Program-made: the position numbers and the translations under genes
The notes under the pieces: model-generated
What the model saw: the letters and a program-made list of their open reading frames with translations, nothing else
What the model was told of the DNA's origin: nothing
Database searches by the model: none
From: Chrysoperla carnea
Lineage: Eukaryota; Arthropoda; Insecta; Neuroptera; Chrysopidae
Reading direction: 5' to 3'
NCBI RefSeq assembly: GCF_905475395.1
Contig: NC_058337.1
Span: 104,712,368 to 104,776,367, forward strand
Length of the DNA: 64,000 nt
Shown: piece by piece, positions 12,401 to 23,929 of the stretch
Layout of the letters: every line of letters begins with the position of its first letter
How positions within the stretch are numbered: the stretch's first letter is position 1

Positions 12401-15400
12401 ACATCCATTTTTGTTCAATTGACCAATCGAACATTACATATTTGCGTAATGTATGCGCAAACCAGCACTAAAATTAATTAGAAAAGTTTATTTTTACTCA
12501 AAATAACATACAATAAATTTTTAAATATTGTTTTAAAATCATTCCACTTTTAAGTTCAGTAATAATTTACTGCACCATTGTTGGGGTAGTCCAATGAATA
12601 ATTTTTCGCTTAAATTGATTGCTTTAAGGGATATTTTTATCATGCATTTTCGTTAAATCTAGCCTGAAGAAAATTAATCTTTGATTTGATGTTATTATTA
12701 ATAGAAATTAATTTTTTTTAACTCCTTCATTTAAAACAAATTGAATTTTCCAACGACGTCACATTTACATGTTCTTCATTGCGCTTCCACCATATTTCTA
12801 TTTAGTGCCTTAGAATATAACTTATATTATTTGCAGGGCCGTAACTAGAGTGAATAACGCCGGTGGCAAGTATTTAGAAGTAGTATTTTAAAATTCGTAT
12901 AATGATAGTATTTAATATAAGCTTAAAGGCAAAATGGGGGAGAGCCGCCATAATCGTGTCATTTTACCTCAAACAGTCTGTACATTTACTTGATAAACTT
13001 TTTAAATTTATTCAAATGACAGAGTATCAAATTAAAGTATTGATTTCTCTCCATATTTTCGAGCAAAACAGGGAACTCATTACTCTCCTAAACGATACTA
13101 GGGTATTTTGTATAAAGAAGTTGATAGTAAATAAAGTAAATAATAGAGAGTAATTATAGAAATAAAATCGAATTAAAATTGTAACTATAGTTAATATATT
13201 CGCTTTTCATTTTAATTTTAATAAACCAAGTATGTAATCTTACTAAATTTGGGTTATACTTTTCAAATTTTGGATCAATATTAACCTATCTTTAATAGGT
13301 TTCAAGAACTCGGAGTCCTGGTCCCGGAATTAAGCACATAAGTGTAGCTAGCGAAAAACTGACATATCAGCTGAAAAGAATGACTCAAAAAAAATTCCAA
13401 TAAGAACGGACCAAGTTTGCCTGCGTTGCCAAAAAAATCAAAATTTTTTAACTTTATGACGTCATCAGAATCCAAAAAATTTCATTTTGCTCTATCAAAT
13501 CCAAATTCTATCCAATTTTGATAAATCAAGTATGTAATCCTACTAAATTTGGGTCATACTTTTCAAATTTGTGGTCAAAATTTACCTAACTCTAATAGAT
13601 TTCAAGAATTTGGAGTCCCGGTCCCGGAATTAAGCACAAAAATGATAGCTAGCGAAAAACTAGCTAGTTATGCTAGCATAACATTTTTTATAATGGATTT
13701 TGTTAAAAAAATTTTTTAACTTACCGTAACAATAAATGTACCAAATAGGAATATAAATCGAAACCATATTTCAATTTGTGTAAACGCTGGATTATAAGTT
13801 TTAAACTGTAAAGAAATATTAAACAGATTTTATAATGTTAACTAAAATAACACAACTACAGATAAAAGTTATACAAAATAACGAACTAAACATAAAAATT
13901 AATACGTTCACGAAATTTTTTTTATAGCTCCTATTCATAAGGCAATTTTAGAATCTGATGAGTCCCCAACAATTGAGAAAATAGAAGCATTGGTACGCTC
14001 ATGAAATGTTGGCTAAAGCAGCTTCCCCTTTCTCAATCGTTAGGTTGAGAGGGTGGAAACTGCAACAAAAAGGCTCTCGAAGTAAATGTGCGAAAACTCG
14101 AGAAATGGGCACGCCTTGCTCAGACTTTTTGAGAAGGGCTAAAACACGTTTTCAAGTCATTTTAAATAAAATTTTGATCTATCCTAAATCAAAATATGGA
14201 ATAAATACTTACATAAAATATTATATCCTGTATATTATAACGCTGATGAAATGCTTCCAAACCATAAAATCGAATTGTAATAATATAATGATTATAATCT
14301 AAGAATCCTAAATGTAATGCAATAAATTCATCACAATCTTGTTTTTCACAACGTAAATGGCGCGTTCTAAAAAAACAATTTAATTGTTCTCATTACAACT
14401 TTATGTCGTTGAAAACTACCTCTTCACACAATTTCGTAAAAACTCATTAGAAATAGCTTATAATAGATTTTACAAAAACTAAGTTTTAGTACTTAGAAAC
14501 TAAGTACTGCATTTTTCATATTTTTTGTATTATTACACTGAAGAATGTCTTACCTATTTGTTGTTCTATCTGGCCGTAAAATTTTTACGTGCGTATGATC
14601 ATCCGTTAAACCATCGATGGCAACACTCACGTGAAAACTTTTATCGAAAATCTCCTCTAAAAGAAAAATTTTGGCAATTATTTATTATGATTCTTAGAAT
14701 CCCACCTTGGTCAATTTTTTTCTCATGTGACCCAGTTGTTTATTTGACAAATATCTTTAGTAATAATATGACACCTCCATCTGTTCTTGAGTCAGATCTA
14801 TAGCGGCAGATTTTAGGACCAGCAAAATTTTAGAACTATTAAATGATGGTGATAATAGACACAAAGGGCACCACTGAGACTTATAGAGACTAAAAAGACA
14901 ATGAATGAACAAAAAACACTAAATGATGCAAATAGGCGAGGCAAATTATCAATTCCGGCGCAGTTTCTGGTCAGGATTAATAAATAATTTTGTAACATTA
15001 AAAAAAAGCAGTGACCAAAATTGGGCCGTGGTCCAAATAGTGAGAAGCGCGAGCAAATTTAACATGTAAACAAAAGACAATTCAACAACGTCTATACGTA
15101 GGTTTTTACTTTCTTTTTTTTTTCTTTTTTTTTTTTGAGAAAATCACTGACTGACGAAATATGGAACCAAAAAATTATGGTCTGGGTTTCTTTTCAAATA
15201 CTTTCCATTAAATTGAATCGATTTCTGTTACATTTTGTAAAGAAACACAAAAGTTTTCTCTTACCATCATTATTATTCGTGGACATTTTTGCAATAATCC
15301 ATAACTGTTGGCTATACGTCGTTAAAGTATTAGTTTTCAATATAAATGGACCAGTTGAAATATCATTATGAGTTAAATTATTATTTGCTAATAAAGTTGA

Positions 15401-16487
15401 AGCATTTACTTCGCTTGAACTTGTAATTGGTGGACCTTAAAAAATATTAAAAGATATTTGTTATATGTCTGATTTTGAGTGAAAAAAAAAGTATATTTCT
15501 TTTAATTACCAGCTAATCCAATAAAAATACCTAATCCAAATAATGCAAAAAATGCGAAAAATACCATTACGAATTCACGTTTATGCATTGAATATAATCG
15601 CATTGAGACGGATCTAAAAATAGAAATAGTTTATGGAAGCAATGTCTTTTAAGCTTTTAAAAGCAGTCAAGCACAAAATGGGAAGCAAAACAGAAATTTT
15701 TTGCTTAGAAGAGGGCAAACAAGATATTTTTGGACTAAAAATTTCATAAATTCAACATTATTTTGGCAAAGACACGTACCTTTTGCCAAATAAATCAATG
15801 GCAATTACTCAAACCCAGTAAACGATTGAAGAAATTGGTCCGAGTTATCAATCCTCAACATATAAAATTTTAATAAATATCTCAAAAATTATTCGTGCAA
15901 TCGTCAAAGGGATCCGATTTTTACATTGTTTTGAATCAAAATTAATTTTGTCGAATTTTTGCAAATTTCTTAAGGGGTATCAGTTTGTTTTTTATAACAA
16001 AGGTAAACTTAATATTACAGAGGTATTTTTGACTATTTTGAAACGTTTTAACATCAGCGGATAGTTTTGGAGATATCGCTAAAATCATGTACGAAAAGTT
16101 TTTGAGCTGAATGTTTTTTAGATGCTAATTACGCAAAATAATCCAAAAAGAAAAACGAGTTTTTCTTGAGAAAAACTCGTGGATCGGTTTTATCCATGCT
16201 TGGACCCCGGATACGCTGAGACCCGGTGGATCTTTTTACTATCGCCTTTTAGTATCACCGTATAAAAAGATAGTATATAAATTTTCAGAAAAGTCAATTC
16301 TTATTAAAAATATAAAAAAATAATAATACCTTTCACATCGATCATGATGATAAGCTGGTGCAATATATTTATTAAATTCACTAAATAAATCACTAAATTG
16401 TGATAATGCGTTTCGTATTCGTAAACTCCAACCGGCTGTTGGTAGATGATATGAATATCCTAAGCCAACACCGTCTAATTTAGCCAT
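9467..16487 (-). CDS. TMEM181: TMEM181 orthologue, GOLD-domain seven-pass membrane protein (535 aa, 12 exons)
   Basis: Exons in transcript order: 16487-16330, 15613-15510, 15435-15265, 14656-14554, 14366-14213, 13805-13725, 12467-12368, 12301-12174, 11149-11000, 10935-10833, 10764-10540, 9597-9467. All junctions are GT-AG, phases chain correctly and they sum to 536 codons. Signature matches to vertebrate TMEM181 include DWSIEQKWMSLLLPLLL, INSWIPGML, FLCALLLFWLCVYHG, DNFVARLSTHY, SFYGLLNFYLYT and a C-terminal NPAFSMINDSDEDVIYGSDE. The N-terminal ~65 residues are cytosolic. The first membrane helix is at ~66-86 and the luminal region at ~88-235 has NNLT-type glycosylation sites and a cysteine pair. 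A seven-helix core follows from ~240, then an acidic tail. Family members of this GOST type work in the secretory and endosomal membrane system. The start ATG 16487 is the only in-frame choice seen in exon 1, and total length is close to the vertebrate protein. Confidence 0.95.
11288..11650 (+). repeat. Interspersed family B, copy 1
   Basis: This contains a TGTGTGTCTGGCTGCCTGTC-type tract, then TGAACGGATGAACAGATTT, AATGGAGAGTGTTCTTA and AAATCGGTTCAGTTT, ending near GAGAGAGCTACAA. The same blocks occur in reverse order and complement at about 42345-42550. It lies in the TMEM181 intron between exons at 12174 and 11149. Confidence 0.7.
11850..12047 (+). mobile_element. LINE (R1/Jockey/I-like) ORF2 C-terminal relic
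   Basis: The + strand frame reads CRSCHSGEEE..MSHLLCHCPALATR, one in-frame TGA, then WTNLSQPLFDYFSDL..ALLLFLNSSEWFMEQ and a stop. The HLLCHCPALA-type cysteine/histidine cluster followed by an FLxxSxWF end is typical of the C-terminal tail after the RNase H region in non-LTR retrotransposons. It is a 5'-truncated dead fragment. It sits antisense inside a TMEM181 intron and stops about 125 bp from the exon boundary at 12174. Confidence 0.7.
13227..13665. repeat. Direct duplication with 300-bp spacing
   Basis: The block starting CAAGTATGTAATC and running through GGTCCCGGAATTAAGCACA to GCTAGCGAAAAAC occurs at 13227-13370 and again at 13527-13660, exactly 300 bp apart and about 85% alike by eye. 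The intervening segment is probably the rest of a ~300-bp unit. It lies in a TMEM181 intron. A related 'GGATCAAAATTACCCC' block repeats at about 9858 and 10108. Confidence 0.8.
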
Positions 16488-17163
16488 TTTAATAAATATT
16501 CTCAAAAATAAGCACTATTATATTTACATCCTAAAACAAAACAATAAAATTATTTAACCACAATTCCATTAATTAATAAATCACTTCATTACCCACAACA
16601 ATTCTAGTGTTGTTAATTTTCCTTATACATTTTCCGTTTTATGTAAATTTATCAAATTTTGCTTATACATACGTTTTATTAGTTAAAATATATTTTAAAA
16701 TAATAGAAATGGTTAAAGTAAATACAAAATTAAATGGAAAAGCATGTTATTTTTTCGGTTTTTCTAAATAAACACCTACAATATTATTGATTGACGCATG
16801 CGTTTATACGCATTTCCATTCACATGGAAAATATTAATGAAAATTATTATTTATTAGATAATAACACACCTGTCTCTTTTTATTATAATCGAAAAAATTA
16901 GTTATTTCAATATAAGAAATTTTTATTTTTCTAAAACAATATTTCTAAAATATAATAAGGAACATATTTCGAAAATCTCGGTTAATTTGAGATTTTCTAT
17001 ATAAATATAATTCTTTTCATTACTCTAAAACAATTCCGAAATAAAATAAATTTCTAATCATAGTTTATGGTGTAATCTGTTAATGAGGAAAAGGCCAAAA
17101 TCAGCTTCGAAATTTTTACATCTTTTCTAAATGAAATAAATCATAGAAATAATTTATATTTCT

Positions 17164-17807
17164 ACGCGTTTAAAGTAGTCCGGCTGTTTGAGCAAGTACG
17201 GTGAATGTTCTTTTTATGGTATTCAAAGTCCCTTGATAACAATATACATAAATTTTGGGGCCTCTTGTGGTCAAAATTTTGAATTATTTCATTTTAAAAT
17301 TGTGATTTTTAACACAGTACCTTAGGGACGAACTCACAATAATGTTAATTGCACAAAAATTAATCGGTGATAGAGATTCTGTTTATGCAAAATAAAAAAA
17401 TATTACCTTTGCGCTTTGCAAAAATAAAATATACAAAAATTTTTGTTTTTGACTTTTTTACGATATTTTTAGAGCATTTTATTATATTTACGTCATATAA
17501 ATTGCCTAGTTTACGATATTTTTAGAGCATTTTATTATATTTACGCCATACAAATTGCCTAGTTGACGATATTTTTAGAGCATTTTATTATATTTACGCC
17601 ATACAAATTGCCTAGTTTACGATATTTTTAGACCATTTTATTATATTTACGTCATACAAATTGCCTAGTTTACGATATTTTTAGACCATTTTATTATATT
17701 TACGTCATACAAATTGCCTAGTTTACGATATTTTTAGAGCATTTTATTATATTTACGTCATACAAATTGCGTAGTTGACTACACAACAGCCGGACTACTT
17801 TCAGCGT
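17164..17807. mobile_element. TIR element (644 bp) with subterminal tandem array
   Basis: Near-terminal inverted repeats share the perfect 17-mer AAAGTAGTCCGGCTGTT (17172-17188 and, reversed, 17785-17801). Outside it lies ACGC on each side, offset by a 2-bp indel. The right half is occupied by a 53-bp tandem array running almost to the right terminus. There is no transposase and I cannot see a clear target duplication, so the superfamily is unassigned. It lies between TMEM181 and CDC40. Confidence 0.75.
17460..17778. repeat. 53-bp tandem repeat, about six copies
   Basis: The unit begins ACGATATTTTTAGAGCATTT, with ATATTTACGTCATACAAATT further along. It starts at 17460, 17513, 17566, 17619, 17672 and 17725. 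Differences between units are single bases (GTC/GCC, GAGC/GACC, TTTACG/TTGACG). The array sits inside the TIR element 17164-17807. Confidence 0.97.
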
Positions 17808-18336
17808 AATTCAAAGGGATAACTTAAAGAAACTTTCTAAAATATTCGAATGATACTTAGTTATCTTTACAGGGCCGTCATTATACGGGGGTTCAAGGTT
17901 GCGTGGTGCCCGAGTCTTGGGTGATGGAGACCATAATATTCATTAAAGAAAATTTATGATTTCGACAAGAAGTTTTAAATAAGAATGTTAGTTTTTTTAT
18001 AAAGAACAACTTTCTAATTTTTAAGTGTTATTCTATCTTTTACCTTTTAGTTATTCTATCTCTTACCTCTTTAATTAACTATTGTAGCAACCCAGAGAAC
18101 TATATTCAATCTGATGTCAGAACATGCTGTCCCCTATCAAACTTTGCAACTTTTGTTATTCAAGTTATTTTTTGATTGGTCAACCACAAAAAAAGAAGCT
18201 ATTATTCATAACAAAATAAATGACCCACCCTGTATATGAATGAGGCAGGATATTAATATATAGGATTTATAATTCAAAAATATAGGAATAGAAATAACTC
18301 CAAAAATTAAACTAAAAAAAATTCATAAAAAATAAA

Positions 18337-18342
18337 TTTATT
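18337..18342 (-). terminator. Polyadenylation signal for CDC40
   Basis: AATAAA on the minus strand, about 70 bp after the TAA at 18410, is well placed for 3' end formation of the CDC40 transcript. Confidence 0.6.
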
Positions 18343-18409
18343 TCAAATAATATTTACAGTCATAATTCCTTATTATTTAAATCAAATACTCAAAACAAGA
18401 TCATAATTT

Positions 18410-21199
18410 TTAATCCCAATATTTAATAAGTCCATCCCATCCTGCTGTCACAACTTTGCTTGGTTCGTGTGGATGCCATAATGTATTTATACAAACATGA
18501 TCATGAGCTTTCCATTTTTTATATAATTTCGTTGTTTTCCAATCCCATACGTAGCATTTTCCATCTGCATCTCCGGATATTAAATATCTAAGCAAGAATA
18601 AAATATAAATTAGAAAAATATTTTCGCTATAAGTATGAATTTTTGTTTGATAGCGAAATCAAATTTAAATCCAACTCATAGATATCAATTACGATCGATA
18701 CAATAATTTTTCAAACCCACTAAACAACTTGCCCCTACCGAGCATTTCTAAATGATAAAGCTCCCTCATTATTTTAGTCGTTTTAACATGTGAAAGACTC
18801 CAGAGGATCAAATAACAAGATAAAACCAATTTTACCATTTTGGCCTAAACTAAATAGCTTTCACAACTTTGTGAATAATTTGTTAAGAAGAAAAACAGAA
18901 TATTTTAGGGGAAAGTAATTTTATAATATTAAGATTGAAATCACTAAATAAAATAAACCGATGCCACTTTATTTAAAAGTAACAAATTTACTTACGACAT
19001 GTCAGGTGAAAAATCTAAAGTGCAAGCGTAACCAGCGACCATATGTCCAGTAAATGTTTTTTTGCGATTTAATTTAAATCGATTCAATGCTGAAAATATA
19101 ACAATTTTATTATCCATACTTTGGCATGCCAACCATTTAGCATTCGGTGATAAGGTAACTGCAGGCATTGAATGCATTGTTGGATCGGCAATATATTTCA
19201 TATCAACAGGAATATCCCTAAAAATGAAAGAACATAGATGCATTATTCATAAAAAAAATTCTAATTAGTCGTTTAATCAGTTCATACCATTCCCAAACTC
19301 TTAAACTTTTATCATCGGATGTTGTAACAAAACGTCGATGTTCATCCACGAAGGTAATTGTATTGACTGCACCCAAATGTCGATCATATTCTTGAATAAT
19401 TTCTCCTGATTTTGTATCCCACTAAAATTCAATTAAAACACTTATTTTAAATCTTGATCTTTATTAAAGGATTTTCAACTTAAGGATGAACTAAAGGAAA
19501 CAACTCAAGGATGTACGAGTAATGTAAATGTTATTTAACATAAAAACTTACACAAATAATTTTTTTATCCGATGTACCGGCAACAAATAAATTTTGTTTA
19601 TTAATATCTGGATTGAATTTTGCACAATATGGAATTTTTCGACTGGTAAATCTTGATATACATTTTCCAGTTTCTGTATCCCAAAGTTTTATATACCTAT
19701 CGTAAGCTGAAAATAAAAAAATTTCAGTTAATTTTACAATTTGATTATAATCTTAAATCGTATGAATGAAGTCTTACCTGCTGATAAAAATTGAGTACCA
19801 TTATTATTGAAATTAATATCTCGAACAGCTTGTCGATGTCCATAGTAAGTTCGCACACATCTACGCTCATTATAAACTTCCCAAATCTAAATAAGAAAGC
19901 AAAAAAAATTAGTCATAAAGAGAAGTATCAAAGACTATTAATGCGATCTCGAGGCATTTAAATAAAAGTATCTGGATGACCGAGCTTTGCTCGTTACTTA
20001 TTTTAAATAAAACCTAGCTAGATCGATTTTTTTGCACCCGAAACCCCCTGTATACTAAATTTCATGGAAATCGTTGGACCTGTTTGATAGCTTTCAATTA
20101 ACACATTTTTAAATTTTCAAAATTAACCAAGTAACCTAGCGAGTACTTAAGTACTTACTTTTATACGACAATCCATACTAGCTGATAATAAAAGATGAGC
20201 AGTTTTTGGAAACCATCGAATAGCAGCAATTCCTTTTGTGTGTCCTTGCCATGTATGAATATGTGCTTTTGGTAAGAAACAACGATCCGGAGGTGAATCT
20301 GAACGTAAATTAACCCCAACATCTTGAGGAGCATGTAAAAATGATCGGCCTTGATAATCCACACTGTCTTTAACTAAAAAATAAATAAAAATATTAATTA
20401 TAGCAATAAATTTCCAGCAAATTTTGTTCTTACTATGAAGTACAGTTTTCTCTTCAAATGGTTTTTCTTCAGTCTGTTTGCCTCGTTTATGCCGTTTCGC
20501 TAAAATTTCCTCCAATTCTGCAGCTTCTTCTTCTGTTGGTCTGGCAACTTTTTGTTCATCTACATATCCACCCCATGGACCAAGGAACCCATCAACATCG
20601 TCTGGTTTATCATTCTTGTTACGTTTTCGCTTATCTGCTGGACGTTCTTTTGTTGATTCAAATACGGTTTTCATTTTTGATTCTTCTGCAGCCAAACTTG
20701 AACCAACAATACTGCTACCTTCAATACCCGTAAATCCTACACTCGGGTCTAAAGCATAGCCAAAGCTATGGAAAGTACGCCGTTGATTTTCGAATTGAAA
20801 ATCACTCATATGTGCTTTTTCAACATAACCGCTTAACATATTCTTTTTGGCTTTCATTTGTTCCGTGATAAACGGATTTTCTGGACCAACTTCTGGTGCG
20901 AATAGTTCATCGTATTTTGGATTATAAACGATTTCATTTGAGTGAGGGTCAATTGGTTTTATCATGTCCTCAGTACCCTATACAATAATAATTCATTAGA
21001 TAATATTTTTAAAAAAAGACTGTTTCTAACTTACTGTTGGTACAACTAAGGGTGCAGCACAAATTTGTAAAGATTTTGCAGTTGAAAACTCTTTATTTTC
21101 TTCTGCAACTGGTTTCAAATGTGAGGTTAACTCTTCTATATTTACATCTTTTGAACTTTCATCATCATCACTACTACCATATTCTTGTAAACTTAACAT
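18410..21199 (-). CDS. CDC40: CDC40/PRP17, WD40 second-step splicing factor (573 aa, 8 exons)
   Basis: Exons in transcript order: 21199-21035, 20977-20434, 20373-20159, 19886-19778, 19706-19552, 19421-19288, 19217-18996, 18587-18410. All are GT-AG with phases that chain (0,1,0,1,0,2,2) and give 574 codons; the human protein is 579 aa. The N-terminal part carries the conserved [41 protein letters not shown] and [11 protein letters not shown] (~residue 186) segments. From ~245 to the end there are WD40 repeats, e.g. [55 protein letters not shown] and [13 protein letters not shown]40 acts in the nucleus in the spliceosome at the second catalytic step. The chosen start [13 protein letters not shown] matches the acidic Ser-rich N-terminus of the family. 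An upstream in-frame TTG was not used. Confidence 0.98.
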
Positions 21200-21887
21200 T
21201 TTTAGAGCATCAAAATGCAAATTATTTTGTTTAAAACGTCTATAAATTCGTCAACTTTGACAAGTTTATCAATAAACACACATTGACATAAACGTCTTTC
21301 TTCGTTTATAAGTAGCAAAATATCATCATTCGTACTATGCTAAGTTTAAGTAAAGTAAGTCATAAAATGCGCTGCTAGATAGCACTTAGATCGTTTCTTT
21401 GAAAGCGCGTATATTGTTACGTGTTTATTATAATACGAAATATTGATTATAATACGAAAATAGGGGAGCCATTAATTAAAATTAAAAAATTTTTTTAATA
21501 TTAATAAATTTAAAAAAGAATTTTTTCGGCAAAAATAACCCGGTTAAATGACGCTTTCAATTTTGATTATTTCTCTTAAACCCACAGAAAGAGTGGAGTT
21601 TATTCTTCAACATACTTTAAATTGAATAAAATAACTTCAAATTTAATATTGGGTAACCATCCTTAATGAAAAAACATTAGATTCACAGTATTGGGATCTG
21701 ACAAAAGGAGGCATGACACCTGGTTGTCAAAGTAGAAACTAATTTCAAGTTACTGGTTTTAGTGTTGAGCATTGAAAAGTTTGGAGTTGATTACTTTTTG
21801 CAAGTTATATTTACAACAATAATAAATAATTGATAAAAATAATTAAATTATTTCGTCTGGAAAGTATTTACCTCAATTTAAAAGTAG

Positions 21888-22108
21888 AGAAAAGTAAAGT
21901 GTTGTGTGAAAAATTGCCAAAGTCGTTCCAATACGAATACAGATTTGAGTTTTCATAATTTGCCTCAAGCAGGCAAATATTACATGAAAGTTGAAAATTA
22001 TTTTGGTAATTTTAAGGAAATTGATGTCATAAAATTATGGCAGAAAACACTGCAATTAAAAAATATCTTACCAAGTCAAAAAGTGTGCTCACTTCATTTA
22101 CTTATCAA
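21888..22108 (+). pseudogene. Isolated THAP-type zinc-finger exon or relic
   Basis: The open frame reads KVKCCVKNCQSRS, then LSFHNLPQ, IDVIKLWQKTL and KVCSLHL. This fits the THAP C2CH DNA-binding signature: a CxxxC pair, the invariant Pro, a Trp ~40 residues on, and CxxH after ~56 residues. The frame is preceded by an in-frame TAG and has no ATG. Its 3' end at ATCAA has a good donor GTAAGT, and AG just before 21888 could serve as acceptor, so it could be one exon of a spliced gene or a remnant of a THAP-bearing transposase gene. No downstream exon was identified before BABAM1. Confidence 0.55.
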
Positions 22109-22201
22109 GTAAGTACAATGTTTATAATGTATTATTGAACGAATATGTCTAAATCTAAAAAGATTACTGTGTTTTGACATCAAGAATACTTAAAGAGATA
22201 T

Positions 22202-22435
22202 TTATTTTTCTACATCGATTTGATCAGGCTTTTCTTTTAAATTAGTTGTTTGAAAACAATATAACGTTAAACTAAGCACATCGTCTTCACTTTTGACTTG
22301 ATTTTTTCTACATTTAATCACATAACCTGCTTTCAATAGTATTTCACCTTCAGTAAAATTACGATTACTTGGTTTTGTTTGTCTCCAACAACAAATTTCA
22401 TTAATATTAATCATTCTCTTCTTGAAAAATTGCAC
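22202..22435 (-). pseudogene. Possible terminal exon of a SWIM-associated protein
   Basis: The minus-strand frame contains KPSNRNFTEGEILLKAGYVI, then KSEDDVLSLTLYCFQTTNLK and EKPDQIDVEK before TAA. In my memory this resembles the segment 'GExLxxAGYVI..CLQTSxLKxxPHxI' that precedes a SWIM zinc finger in repetitive insect genes, but no SWIM cysteines follow. The start is undefined; there is an internal ATG but a splice acceptor is also possible. It faces the THAP exon at 21888-22108 on the opposite strand. It is likely a gene or transposon fragment. Confidence 0.3.
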
Positions 22436-22489
22436 AAAGAGGAAGATTATGTATTGCTATGTTATTTTTAAAATTTGTCACTTTATGTC

Positions 22490-22844
22490 AACCATGTTGT
22501 TTTAGCCCCGCCCACAGAATTTTTAAGTGGAATAAGATGTAAATTGGAGATTTCCTACTATCTATAGTTACCTGGGACATCCCGTATAAAGTTAAATTAT
22601 ATAAATTTTCAAATCTCTCAAATATTTTAATATTCTACTAAACCCCAACGATTATTTGCTATAATCGTGCTATTAAATGCCATTCTGCCATCTATGAATG
22701 ATTTTTTAGTTCACCACACGTGCGTCATTTCAATTTTTTTGTCAAATTTGTCAAAATACACAAAAATTTGACGTAACGTTTAATTATTTTTTATCATAGA
22801 AAAATACTACTTTTTTTGTAATACAAGTTAAGTTTTCTGTATAA
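22490..22844. promoter_or_regulatory. Upstream region of BABAM1
   Basis: This ~350-bp stretch precedes the BABAM1 ATG and must hold its promoter. It includes an E-box-like CACGTG at about 22718. GGGACATCCCGTATA at about 22571 looks like the terminus of a small DNA-element relic. No TATA box is obvious at a fixed distance. Confidence 0.35.
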
Positions 22845-23657
22845 GTGATGAAAAACGATAAATTAACTGATAATATGGAGACACATAAAAATTTACCAAA
22901 TTCAGCTCAAAACATTTTAGCAAGAGTAGCCATACCGGAAAAAATCATAATATGTTTAGATGTATGTAACAATGAATCAACGATACCGTTACAAGCGCTA
23001 AAAACTGCTGTCGAAATATTTTTACGTTTAAAAGCGCAAATTAATCCACGTCATGAATTTGCATTAATTACTCTAGAATCTACCAAGGCGAAATGGATAC
23101 GAAATTTTTCAAATTTTCGAAATATTATTAAAGCTGTACAAGCGCTACAAACAGTTCCATTAGATGATACATCCGATGAAACGTTTAATTTAGATTCATT
23201 ATTTGAAATGGCAACACAATGTATTGAAATACCACCATTTGATAATGAATCAGTGACACTATTATACCCACCGAATTATTTAGTACGAATTATTATCTTA
23301 TACACTCGATCGAAATTTGTACCAACGATTAATGTTGGTGAATTATTGCAAAATCAATTAACATCTCCGTACTTGTTTATCGATACCGTTTGGATGCATG
23401 CAGAATCAAATGAAGAAAATAAAATCGAAGAGATATCGAAAGCTTTCAAATTTATTCAAGATAACGATAAATCATATTTTTTTGAGAGTGATTATAATGT
23501 AATTAAATTACAAAATATTATGGCGAAATTGTTAGCGCATCCATTACAAAGATCTTTACAAAATAGTGCCGATTTTAAATTTACTGAGATTAATGATGAA
23601 GTGAAAGAAATTAGTGGAGAAGAAGGGAGTGAAGAAGCTTTAAATATTTTTGCTTGA
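22845..23657 (+). CDS. BABAM1: BABAM1 / MERIT40, BRISC and BRCA1-A complex scaffold (270 aa)
   Basis: This is a single uninterrupted reading frame. The N-terminal ~30 residues are variable. From PEKIIICLDVCNNESTIPLQ the protein follows the vWA-like domain of vertebrate BABAM1: KTAVEIFLRLKAQINPRHEF, FNLDSLFEMATQCIE, PPNYLVRIIILYTRS, LTSPYLFIDTVWMHAES, and the diagnostic IMAKLLAHPLQRS near the C-terminus, then an acidic tail. In the family this protein bridges the BRCC36 K63-specific deubiquitinase module in the nuclear BRCA1-A and cytoplasmic BRISC complexes. It is 270 aa against ~329 in human; the difference is the shorter N-terminal extension. The ATG at 22845 is first in frame; a second at 22875 is an alternative. 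The absence of introns, unlike its neighbours, is notable but the sequence looks intact. Confidence 0.95.
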   Translation: MMKNDKLTDNMETHKNLPNSAQNILARVAIPEKIIICLDVCNNESTIPLQALKTAVEIFLRLKAQINPRHEFALITLESTKAKWIRNFSNFRNIIKAVQALQTVPLDDTSDETFNLDSLFEMATQCIEIPPFDNESVTLLYPPNYLVRIIILYTRSKFVPTINVGELLQNQLTSPYLFIDTVWMHAESNEENKIEEISKAFKFIQDNDKSYFFESDYNVIKLQNIMAKLLAHPLQRSLQNSADFKFTEINDEVKEISGEEGSEEALNIFA

Positions 23658-23929
23658 TACTTATTTTAAATTTTTTAAAGTTTTATTTTTAAATATTTGT
23701 TTGTAAGTGATCGACGAAAGATTTTTTATTCAAGCTAGTTGGCTTTTTGTTCAAAATTATTATTATGGAACGACTGCACTCATCTCGTTAGAATAATTAG
23801 GGTGATCTACATGATTCATGAAATTTAAATTTGGTTCAAATGTTTTTCTTCCGTAACTTAAATGACTGGACATTTCAACTATACCATTATTTTAGTAATT
23901 AATATCTTTTTAATTACTAAAAATTAATT

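Larger units (their letters stand above)
16488..18336. other. Intergenic region between TMEM181 and CDC40
   Basis: Apart from the TIR element at 17164-17807 this is AT-rich. The first ~300 bp after 16488 is presumably TMEM181 promoter and 5' UTR. A CAGGGCCGTC end at 17872 resembles a hAT left terminus without a visible partner, and CACCCTGTATA at about 18227 resembles the end of a small Tc/mariner-type element. Confidence 0.5.

Noticed and set aside
17460-17778. CRISPR-like array
   Set aside because: 53-bp units abut with no spacers; ordinary tandem repeat inside a TIR element.
20458-20759. Two + strand frames of ~90 aa
   Set aside because: Shadows of CDC40 exon 2 on the opposite strand.
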